Below the pieces are notes generated by a model. The model did not search any database. It saw nothing but the letters and a program-made list of their open reading frames with translations, and had not been told where the DNA came from. DNA of 11,171 nucleotides from assembly GCA_964357255.1 (NCBI GenBank), contig CAYHKQ010000076.1, positions 1 through 11,171 on the forward strand, written 5' to 3'. Both the position numbers and the translations under genes were made by a program. Below, piece after piece: positions 5,003 through 11,171 of the stretch. The first letter of the stretch is position 1, and every line of letters begins with the position of its first letter. The stretch is from JBBTIS01 sp038059855. Its GTDB lineage: Bacteria > Elusimicrobiota > Elusimicrobia > JACQPE01.

Positions 5003-6060
5003 TGAAGAAGAAGAAATTCAGCGGCAAAACCGGGGCCCATGGCAACTAGGAGTCCATAACTGCCTGGCTTGGGTCTGGCATGACGCATAGCGTCGCTCAA
5101 AATAAAAAAAATGGAGGCCGAAGATAAATTGCCATAGCGAGCGAGCAGGCGGCGCGCGTAGCGCGTATCCTCGGGGGTGATCCCCAGCGCTTTTTCATAC
5201 GCTTCAATCACCTTTAAACCTCCGGGATGCAAGAGCCAAAGAGAAATATCCTCACAGCGCAGGCCATGATCTTTCAAGAATTTTTCCGTGAGAGGGCGAA
5301 AGGTGGTGGATACCAATTTTGGCACTTCGGCCGCCAAGATTACGGTCATGCCGTCTTCGGAGAAATTCCATCCCATCATTTCAAGAGAATTGGGATAAAG
5401 GTGGCTGGCGCCGGCGATCAATCGAGGGCCTTTGGGGTGATTTTTTAATAGAGAAGACTGGTCGCCGCACACCAGCGCCGCCCCCGCTCCATCGCCAAAA
5501 ATCGCCGAGGCCACTAAATTTTGTATGGAATGGTCCTGGTTTTGAAAATTTAGACTGCATAGTTCAACGGATAAAATCAAAGCATTCTCTTTGGGCCGCG
5601 CTTCTAAGTATTCCATGGCGCGCGCCAAACACACTACTCCCGAGGCGCAACCTGTGCCAAACAAAGGCGTGCGTTTGATCGAAGAAGGCAATTCGAGCAT
5701 CGGCGCTAGGCGCGCTTCCAAGCTTGGCGTCGCCAGGCCCGTGGTTGATGTTGAAAAAAAGTGATGGATATCTTCGCCGCGGCACCGCGATTGGGCAAAG
5801 CACCGGCCAATGGCTTTACGGCCCAAGCGAAGCGCATGGTGAATAAAAATTTCATTGCGTTCCTTGAAAGGATGATTTTTCCGATAGAAGGATAGCGGCC
5901 GGCAGGCATAACGCGCGCTCACGCCGGCGTGGTCGAAAATTGACAAGTGGCGGCGCAAAATTTTGCGGTCTTGAGCGAGGGACGCATAAGTTTTTTTAGC
6001 TTGAGCCTGAGTGATGCGATAAGGAGGAAGCGCCGTGCCGACGCAAAGGATTTTGGGCAT
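4996..6060 (-). CDS. Type III polyketide synthase (chalcone/stilbene synthase family)
   Basis: A homodimeric, ACP-independent PKS of 354 residues, the normal length for bacterial enzymes. The catalytic triad is complete: Cys138 in FGTGCASG, His278 in LLHPGGLKVIEAY and Asn311 in RYGNLSSAS. Other family blocks are STSTTGLATPSLEARL (103-118), SAIFGDGAGAALV (185-197) and the C-terminal MGPGF loop (341-345). It condenses a starter, in this genetic context probably a long-chain acyl group, with several malonyl-CoA units to give an alkylresorcinol, alkylpyrone or acylphloroglucinol. The adjacent methyltransferase and FAD enzyme match the phenolic-lipid type (SrsA/BpsA). Chain length and cyclisation mode cannot be read by eye. 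The start lies 16 bases after the FAD gene, and no Shine-Dalgarno is visible in the A/T-rich leader. Confidence 0.93.
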   Translation of the reverse strand: MPKILCVGTALPPYRITQAQAKKTYASLAQDRKILRRHLSIFDHAGVSARYACRPLSFYRKNHPFKERNEIFIHHALRLGRKAIGRCFAQSRCRGEDIHHFFSTSTTGLATPSLEARLAPMLELPSSIKRTPLFGTGCASGVVCLARAMEYLEARPKENALILSVELCSLNFQNQDHSIQNLVASAIFGDGAGAALVCGDQSSLLKNHPKGPRLIAGASHLYPNSLEMMGWNFSEDGMTVILAAEVPKLVSTTFRPLTEKFLKDHGLRCEDISLWLLHPGGLKVIEAYEKALGITPEDTRYARRLLARYGNLSSASIFFILSDAMRHARPKPGSYGLLVAMGPGFAAEFLLLQW

Positions 6061-6076
6061 AGGGTTATTTTTTACT

Positions 6077-7261
6077 CTAACAAACTAATTTTATTTTTGT
6101 GAGCCAACCAATAGACTCATATTGGATTTGTCCTGTCGCCACGCGCAGAAGCTCTTCAAAAAGGCCGGGATGACGCCCTAGATTGCGGACGACTCTTTGG
6201 GCTAACCACCCATGCCGGCTCAGGCGCCGGACAAGGCCCGCCAACTTAACGGCATTGCGCGTTTCCTTTGCGTAAATATTTTGGCACGCCGCCAGGGATG
6301 CCGCCTGGCCGCCTCGCGCAATCGCCTGAAGGATCACGGGGCAAATTTGGAGAGCGACACGAAAAGCCAGGGCCATTCCCTCGCCGGTGATCGGGTCCGC
6401 CGCGCCGCCCGCGTCTCCCGTTAAAACAAACCCATCCCCGTAAATAGGATTCACCTTGGGCGCCAATGGTCCCCACTGTAGCACGGGACCCACGCAGGCG
6501 CTACGAGAAAGACGGGGCCCCAAAGCGTTCACGCGCCCGAGAAAATTAAAAAAGGTTTTTTCGCGGTTAGAAGATTCCAGGGAATTCAATAATTCCTTTC
6601 CATGAAGAATCGCTACACAGACCTTGTCCGGCAAAGGCGTTATATAGACTTCGAATTTCTCGGCTAGAAATACTTCTACAGAATTTTCAACCTGTTCTAA
6701 GCGATCCAAATAAGCCACCGTGCCAAAACGATTCAAGGGCGGCCAATGAACGCCGATCCCAAGGGATCGGCGAGCGATGGAATGCAAACCATCGGCAAAA
6801 ACAATTACGGGCGCTCGCCAAGTTGCCTTGTTGCCCTTCGAGCTTCGGACTACCACGCCTGCCACTCGAGCGCCTTCCATTAGAGGGGCCTCGAATGTCG
6901 TTTTTTCCTCAAACGAGATGGAAGGATTAGTCAATGCCCACTGAATAAGGGCAAAGTCCAGCTTGGCGCGCTCGACGCCTAAACCAAAACCAATGTCAGC
7001 GCCAAAACAGATATGAGAGGAGTTTTGTTGGGCGTGATAAGTTAAACCAAGTAATTTGTTGCCCAATGGCATAACTGCGCTTAGCGCTCCCATTTTTTCC
7101 AACGCTTTTACGCCGTGAGGTAAAATTCCTTGCCCGCAAGGTTTTGGCCGGGGAAAAGCGGCTTTATCCAGCAAAAGCGCTCGCGCGCCGGCTTGTCCTA
7201 AAAGGCCGGCCAGGCTTGATCCCGCGACTCCGGCGCCTACGATAATCACATCGAAGTCCAT
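6077..7261 (-). CDS. FAD-dependent oxidoreductase (geranylgeranyl reductase / SrsC-like)
   Basis: A 394-residue flavoprotein of the PHBH-fold group. The Rossmann motif VGAGVAGSS (8-16) binds the ADP part of FAD, followed by DKAAFPRPKPCGQG (32-45), which is typical of the geranylgeranyl-reductase-like branch. The second FAD motif is TGDAGGAADPITGEGMALAF (281-300). No transmembrane segment is obvious. In type III PKS clusters such enzymes hydroxylate the phenolic ring (SrsC makes a hydroquinone from alkylresorcinol) or reduce side-chain double bonds. The KPCG-type motif is also found in uncharacterised PKS-linked 'FAD-dependent oxidoreductases', so either reaction is possible. It starts 26 bases after the aldehyde dehydrogenase stop, without a visible Shine-Dalgarno, and is followed by the PKS at 16 bases. 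Confidence 0.88.
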   Translation of the reverse strand: MDFDVIIVGAGVAGSSLAGLLGQAGARALLLDKAAFPRPKPCGQGILPHGVKALEKMGALSAVMPLGNKLLGLTYHAQQNSSHICFGADIGFGLGVERAKLDFALIQWALTNPSISFEEKTTFEAPLMEGARVAGVVVRSSKGNKATWRAPVIVFADGLHSIARRSLGIGVHWPPLNRFGTVAYLDRLEQVENSVEVFLAEKFEVYITPLPDKVCVAILHGKELLNSLESSNREKTFFNFLGRVNALGPRLSRSACVGPVLQWGPLAPKVNPIYGDGFVLTGDAGGAADPITGEGMALAFRVALQICPVILQAIARGGQAASLAACQNIYAKETRNAVKLAGLVRRLSRHGWLAQRVVRNLGRHPGLFEELLRVATGQIQYESIGWLTKIKLVC

Positions 7262-7287
7262 ATTTTTATGCGCAACTCAGGAGATGT

Positions 7288-8700
7288 TCAGACTTCCGAA
7301 AAGAATACGGTTTTGGTTTCGGAATAGGTTTCCAAGGCTTTCATGCCGAGTTCTCGGCCCAGGCCGCTTTGTTTGTAGCCGCCGAAGGGGGCTTCTAAGT
7401 GGACGCTAGAGGAGGAGTTGATGCTCAGCACTCCGCTTTTGACGGCTTTGGCCATGCGGATGGCGCGGGCGGCGTTATTGGTCCAGATCGAGCCGGAGAG
7501 GCCGTAAATTGAGTCATTGGCCAGGCGCGCGGCTTCTTCCTCGTCGTTAAAGGGCATGACGCAGACCACGGGGCCGAAGATTTCCTCTTGGACAATCCTC
7601 ATATTGGATGTGGTTTTGGCGAATACAGCCGGAACAATAAAGTAACCCTTGGATTGGCCGTTATTTTTGTCGAGCGCCGTGCCGCCCCAGACCAGTTCGG
7701 CTTTTTCCTGTTTGCCGATGTCCACGTAATCCAAGACTCGCCGGCGCTGGGCGTTGGAAATCATGGGGCCGATTTCAGTTTCAGGGTTTAGGGGGTCGCC
7801 GATTTTTAAGGTTTTGGCCTTGGCCACGAGTTCCGTCAGGAATTGATCGGTGATTTTGGCTGAGACGATGAAGCGCGAGCGGGCACAGCAATCCTGGCCG
7901 CAGTTCGAGAAAACGGAGAGAATGGAGTTGGCAACGCAGGCTTTGACGTCCACGTCGTCAAAAATAATATTGGGCGATTTGCCGCCAAGTTCCAAGGAGA
8001 CGCGTTTTAAGGTTTCGGCCGCAGCGCGCATGACTTTTTTGCCCGTTGTGGTTTCGCCGGTCAGGGAAATTTTGACCACATCAGGGTGCGAGATGAGCTG
8101 TTGGCCGATGGCGTTGCCTGATCCGAGCGCCACTTGGAGCACACCCTCCGGGAGTCCGGCTTCGAGCGCGATTTTACCGAGTTCGATGGCGGTGAGCGGC
8201 GTGAGGCTGGCAGGTTTGAGCAATACGGTATTGCCGCAGGCCAATGCCGGAGCCACTTTCCAACAGGCAATGACCAAGGGGTAATTCCAGGGAACGATGA
8301 GGGCGCAAACGCCGATTGGCTCCTTGAGCGTCATGCAAAGTCCGCGGGCAGTCACGGGAATGGTTTCCCCGAAGAATTTATTCGTAGCGCCGGCGTAGTA
8401 TTCAAAGCTGTCCGCCGCCAGATTTACTTCATCGCGGGAGTCGCGGATGGGTTTTCCGGTATTTTTAGTTTCGAGTTGGGCGAGTTCTTCGTGGCGGCTT
8501 TGGATTCCTTGCGCGATTTTAAGGAGAATTTTGCCCCGTTCGCGGGCCGATATTTTGGCCCAGGGGCCGCCCAGCGCCATCTTGGCGTTGGCCACCGCCC
8601 GTTCCAACTGTTCGGGCGTCCAAGAGGGGATTTCAGCGATAACCTCCTCGGTTGCCGGGTTGATGACGCTTAAATTTTTTTCCAGGGTTTTGGGTATCAT
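7288..8700 (-). CDS. NAD(P)+-dependent aldehyde dehydrogenase (amino-aldehyde type)
   Basis: A soluble ALDH-superfamily enzyme of 470 residues that oxidises an aldehyde to a carboxylate. All core residues are present: Asn139 in IVPWNYPL, Lys162 in LLKPAS, Glu237 in SLELGGKSPN, catalytic Cys271 in NCGQDCCARSR, EEIFGPV (372-378) and the C-terminal APFGGYKQSGLGRE (437-450). The overall pattern is closest to betaine-aldehyde, aminobutyraldehyde and gamma-glutamyl-aminobutyraldehyde dehydrogenases, which fits the glutamine-synthetase-like ligase two genes upstream. AAGGAG lies eight bases before the ATG. It begins 13 bases after the SDR gene. Its true substrate could instead be a fatty aldehyde that supplies the PKS downstream. 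Confidence 0.93.
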   Translation of the reverse strand: MIPKTLEKNLSVINPATEEVIAEIPSWTPEQLERAVANAKMALGGPWAKISARERGKILLKIAQGIQSRHEELAQLETKNTGKPIRDSRDEVNLAADSFEYYAGATNKFFGETIPVTARGLCMTLKEPIGVCALIVPWNYPLVIACWKVAPALACGNTVLLKPASLTPLTAIELGKIALEAGLPEGVLQVALGSGNAIGQQLISHPDVVKISLTGETTTGKKVMRAAAETLKRVSLELGGKSPNIIFDDVDVKACVANSILSVFSNCGQDCCARSRFIVSAKITDQFLTELVAKAKTLKIGDPLNPETEIGPMISNAQRRRVLDYVDIGKQEKAELVWGGTALDKNNGQSKGYFIVPAVFAKTTSNMRIVQEEIFGPVVCVMPFNDEEEAARLANDSIYGLSGSIWTNNAARAIRMAKAVKSGVLSINSSSSVHLEAPFGGYKQSGLGRELGMKALETYSETKTVFFSEV

Positions 8701-8713
8701 GGAAGTCTCCTTA

Positions 8714-9493
8714 TTAAAAATAATTGGACGTCAAGCCGCCGTCAATGACGAGGGCGGCGCCGTTGGTCCAGGAGGATTCATCCGAAGCGAGATAGAGCGC
8801 GCCGTAGACGATTTCCTCGGGCTTTCCGAAACGGCCCATGGGCTGGCGCACGATTCTTTTTTCTTTTTCTTTGGGGTTGGCGAAGAGCCATCGAGTTAAA
8901 AGCGGTGTCTCAATCGGGCCGGGGCAAATGGCGTTGGCGCGGACATTTTGGCGTCCATATTGAATGGCCAAAGATTTGGTCAACGCCAGAACGCCGCCCT
9001 TAGAGACCGTGTACGCATCCTGCGCAACCGTGCAACCAACAAGAGCCACGATTGATGAAATATTAATGACGGAGCCCGATCCTCCATTTTTGGCATTGTT
9101 CAAAAGATACGGAATGCCGTATTTGCAGACCAGGTACATGCCCTTAAGATTGATGTCGAGAGTCTTGTCCCAGACTTCGGGAGTTGTCTCAAGAACGGAG
9201 GCGTCGTCTTTCAGGAAAACGCCGGCATTGTTGTAAATCACATCGAGTTTGCCGAAGCGTTTGACGCCCAGGTCAATGGCTTTTTTGACCTGGGCCGGTC
9301 GCGAGACATCGCAACGCATGAATTTCAAAAGATAGCCTTTGTCCAGCGCTTCCTTGGTTAAGGATTCGCCGTCCTTGGCATTGACGTCGAGCGCGATGAT
9401 TTTGGCGCCCTCCTTTGCAAAAATATCACAGGCGATGCGCCCCATGCCGGAAGCTGCTCCGGTAATAAGGCAGACCTTATTTTTGAGTCTCAT
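8714..9493 (-). CDS. Short-chain dehydrogenase/reductase (classical SDR), probably NAD-dependent
   Basis: A 259-residue classical SDR. TGAASGMG (11-18) is the nucleotide-binding glycine motif; Asp36 at the end of the second strand (IIALDVN) favours NAD(H) over NADP(H). NNAG is at 88-91, Asn115 in DINLKG, catalytic Ser147 in NISSIV, and Tyr161/Lys165 in YTVSKGG. PGPIETPLL (191-199) and the ending VIDGGLTSNYF are typical. It would interconvert an alcohol and a ketone or aldehyde. Between the ligase and the aldehyde dehydrogenase it could generate the aldehyde that the dehydrogenase then oxidises. AGGAGG stands nine bases before the ATG, and the gap to the upstream ligase gene is 22 bases. Confidence 0.93.
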   Translation of the reverse strand: MRLKNKVCLITGAASGMGRIACDIFAKEGAKIIALDVNAKDGESLTKEALDKGYLLKFMRCDVSRPAQVKKAIDLGVKRFGKLDVIYNNAGVFLKDDASVLETTPEVWDKTLDINLKGMYLVCKYGIPYLLNNAKNGGSGSVINISSIVALVGCTVAQDAYTVSKGGVLALTKSLAIQYGRQNVRANAICPGPIETPLLTRWLFANPKEKEKRIVRQPMGRFGKPEEIVYGALYLASDESSWTNGAALVIDGGLTSNYF

Positions 9494-9515
9494 ATTTGGA
9501 TTCCTCCTAAAAAAA

Positions 9516-10937
9516 TTAGATTCTTTCGAAATATCGAGCCTTTTCCCAGCAGGTTACGGCCTTGCGGTGGGTGGCGGCTTCGCATTCGGCGTAGTGAAGG
9601 TAATGCTCGACAACTTCCGGACCAAAAGCCTCGTGGGCGGCTTTGCTGTTGGTCAGTTCCGCGATCGCTTCCTCCAGACTTCGGGGGACGCCGGGAATCT
9701 GGGTTTGGGTGTAGGCATTGCCGTGGGTTTGCTCAGGCGGCTCGATTTTTCTCTCAATCCCATAAAGCCCGGCCGCGATGGTCGCGGCAAAAGCGAGGTA
9801 GGGATTCGCGTCCGCGCCGGGGATTCTGTTTTCAACTCGAAGGCCGTTGCTCTCGCCCAGCACACGAAAACCGCAGGTGCGGTTATCATGCGCCCAAGCG
9901 ATTTTAGTGGGGGCAAAGGTGGCTGATTGATAGCGCTTGTAGGAATTGATCGTCGGCGCGTAAAAAAGAGAAAATTCTTTCCCCAGGGCCATCTGCCCGC
10001 CGAGCCAGTGGCGGAAAAGATCGGAGGGTTTGTCTTTGGCCCAGAAACGGTTTTTTTGGCCCTCCAAGTCCCAGAGCGAGGAGTGCAAATGACAGCTCGA
10101 TCCCGCTAAAGCTGAGTCGAATTTGGCCATAAATGTAAGGGAGAATCCTTTGGCCATGGCGATTTCTTTGGCGCCGTGCTTGTAAATTGTATGTCGATCA
10201 GCCATTTCCAGGGCGTCCGTATAGCGCAAATTGATTTCGTGCTGGCCCGGTCCCCATTCGCCTTTGGAAGACTCAATCGGGACGCCGGAGCGCTCCATAA
10301 AATTTCTGATGTCCCGGTGCACGATTTCTTCCTTGGCGCCTTGGAAGATATGGTAGTCCTCTACGTAGGAGCCGAACATGGCGAGGTTGTGGTAATTTTT
10401 TTCGCGGGCCGTGTCGTATGTTTCACGCAGGAGATAGAACTCGAGCTCCGAACCTATCATCGGCAGACATCCTTTAGCCCGGGCCCGTTCGATTTGTTTT
10501 AAAAGAATTTGGCGGGGGGCGGCCTCGATGGGCCGGCCGCGATCATCCTCTAAGTCGCAAATGACCAGCGCGGTTTTTTCCAGCCAGGCCAGGTTCCTGG
10601 CCGTATTCCAGTCCGGCGCCATGTGAAAATCCTGGTAGCCTCGATCCCAGCTCGTGAGCTTGAATCCCGGAAGGGGTTCCATTTCCATGTCTACGGTTAA
10701 AAGGTAGGAGCAGGCATGGACTCCGTGTCGAGCCACGGAGTCAAGGAAAAATGGGCCGGTGACGCGTTTGCCCATCCAACGCCCTTGCATGTCCGGGAAA
10801 ACCATCAGCACGGTATCCACCTCGTTTTTGCCGATCGCTTCTTTGAGCGCATTAAGCTTGGAAAGGTTAATTTTTGGGTCAGTCGGATGATTGTTGACTG
10901 GAGCGGCGACAGGACGGTTTAATTTTGTTTCTTTCAT
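9516..10937 (-). CDS. Glutamine-synthetase-family ligase (gamma-glutamyl-amine synthetase type)
   Basis: A 473-residue protein of the glutamine synthetase fold, type I-like length but divergent. Active-site blocks: metal-binding GSELEFYLL (162-170), SSKGEWGPGQHEINLRY (223-239), GSSCHLHSSLWD (279-290) for ATP/metal, DNRTCGFRV (351-359) and RVENRIPGADANPYLA (367-382). The adenylylation tyrosine loop of true GlnA is not seen, and the beta-grasp start (about 37-100, with FPDMQGRWMGKRV) resembles PuuA/GlnA-like gamma-glutamylpolyamine synthetases. Such enzymes join glutamate to an amine using ATP, which shields the amine while its carbon chain is oxidised. SDR and ALDH partners downstream fit this. 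It is first in the cluster. No Shine-Dalgarno precedes the ATG, and the -10 box is so close that the transcript may be nearly leaderless. Ordinary ammonium assimilation is less likely. Confidence 0.9.
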   Translation of the reverse strand: MKETKLNRPVAAPVNNHPTDPKINLSKLNALKEAIGKNEVDTVLMVFPDMQGRWMGKRVTGPFFLDSVARHGVHACSYLLTVDMEMEPLPGFKLTSWDRGYQDFHMAPDWNTARNLAWLEKTALVICDLEDDRGRPIEAAPRQILLKQIERARAKGCLPMIGSELEFYLLRETYDTAREKNYHNLAMFGSYVEDYHIFQGAKEEIVHRDIRNFMERSGVPIESSKGEWGPGQHEINLRYTDALEMADRHTIYKHGAKEIAMAKGFSLTFMAKFDSALAGSSCHLHSSLWDLEGQKNRFWAKDKPSDLFRHWLGGQMALGKEFSLFYAPTINSYKRYQSATFAPTKIAWAHDNRTCGFRVLGESNGLRVENRIPGADANPYLAFAATIAAGLYGIERKIEPPEQTHGNAYTQTQIPGVPRSLEEAIAELTNSKAAHEAFGPEVVEHYLHYAECEAATHRKAVTCWEKARYFERI

Positions 10938-10946
10938 GGGAGTCAG

Positions 10947-10952
10947 ATTATA
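10947..10952 (-). promoter_or_regulatory. Consensus -10 box (TATAAT) before the six-gene cluster
   Basis: Perfect TATAAT on the minus strand, nine bases before the ATG at 10937, within AGGGTTAATATAATCTGAC. A start site about seven bases on would give a leader of only a few bases, in line with the missing Shine-Dalgarno. The -35 position falls in or at the terminal repeat of the MITE (about 10968-10976) and has no good TTGACA match. A second TATAAT lies beyond the MITE at 11102-11107. Confidence 0.5.
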
Positions 10953-10965
10953 TTAACCCTTTAGG

Positions 10966-11083
10966 GGTAACTACTCAGGTCCCTCTGCGTTTGTCATACC
11001 GGCCTGCGCCGGTATCCAGATTAAGAGGGTCTGGATTCCGGCCTACGCCGGAATGACGAGGAGGGAGGACCTGAGTAGTTACC
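10966..11083. mobile_element. 118-bp MITE with TTTAGG target duplication
   Basis: GGTAACTACTCAGGTCC (10966-10982) and its exact inverse (11067-11083) form perfect 17-bp terminal repeats. TTTAGG directly abuts both ends (10960-10965 and 11084-11089), a clean 6-bp target-site duplication. The core holds two 28-base arms in inverted orientation (10993-11020 and 11030-11057, 23 of 28 identical). Each carries its own palindrome (ACCGGC/GCCGGT and TTCCGGC/GCCGGAA), of the widespread 'GTCAT.CCGGC..GCCGG.ATCCAG' type. The whole can fold as a cloverleaf. There is no coding capacity, so mobility would need a transposase elsewhere. It lies 28 bases upstream of the ligase gene. Confidence 0.9.
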
Positions 11084-11143
11084 TTTAGGGACCGTAACGA
11101 AATTATATGACCATTTCCCGTCTTCCGCAGAGAGCCTAAAATT

Positions 11144-11171
11144 TGACTCCTCTCCGAGGGAGCGGTAGTCA
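11144..11171. repeat. Imperfect palindrome at the right contig end
   Basis: The last 28 bases open with TGACTCCTCTCC and close with GGGAGCGGTAGTCA: TGACT/AGTCA outside and CTCC/GGAG inside. It ends exactly at the last base, so the full repeat may extend further. It could be an operator, half of another repeat element, or the repeat at which assembly stopped. Confidence 0.35.

Noticed and set aside
8134..8673. Plus-strand open frame of 179 codons opposite the aldehyde dehydrogenase
   Set aside because: It mirrors a strongly conserved gene, has no family match that I recognise and no ribosome-binding site; typical antisense shadow of a GC-biased gene.
9339..9926. Plus-strand open frame of 195 codons across the SDR and ligase genes
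   Set aside because: It spans two real genes and their intergenic gap on the other strand, with low-complexity glycine/valine sequence; judged a shadow.

Overview
This 11.2 kb window looks like one end-to-end contig from a short-read assembly of an uncultured bacterium. The first 49 bases are a degraded copy of the Illumina P5/TruSeq adapter, and genomic DNA starts at about position 50. The organism is probably Gram-negative: it has an exported YceI-type protein and a periplasmic zinc/manganese-type solute-binding protein. The dispersed MITE-like repeats, the double-XRE regulator and the type III PKS set resemble what is seen in candidate-phylum and deltaproteobacterial-type MAGs. The phylum cannot be fixed from this sequence.

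Region 1 (50-1820) is a genomic scrapyard. It opens with the first 52 codons of a Cas3-type HD nuclease running off the left edge. A hicB-hicA toxin-antitoxin pair follows, collapsed by an internal deletion into one dead fragment. Next comes a divergent double-HTH XRE regulator, then the 3' end of an unknown minus-strand gene with its own terminator, cut by the left end of an IS3-family element. The IS orfA is truncated after about 33 codons and joined to a REP-like hairpin and the N-terminal half of a REP-associated (Y1/IS200-like) transposase.

Region 2 (1821-4241, minus strand) carries yceI, znuA-like and znuB-like genes in a tight row. The two transporter genes both appear to lack a standard start codon: ATC and ACG stand where homology places the start. 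No ATPase gene is present.

Region 3 (4242-4495) holds a 134-bp MITE with 14-bp perfect terminal repeats and a probable 7-bp target duplication.

Region 4 (4496-10937, minus strand) is a six-gene co-directional cluster: glutamine-synthetase-like ligase, SDR dehydrogenase, aldehyde dehydrogenase, FAD oxidoreductase, type III polyketide synthase and ICMT-family methyltransferase. The last three have the composition of the SrsC/SrsA/SrsB phenolic-lipid set. The first three resemble a gamma-glutamyl-amine/aldehyde oxidation module. Their fusion into one probable operon is the most interesting biological feature here. A consensus TATAAT sits 9 nt before the first gene, and a second MITE (118 bp, perfect 17-bp TIRs, TTTAGG target duplication) occupies the place where its -35 should be.
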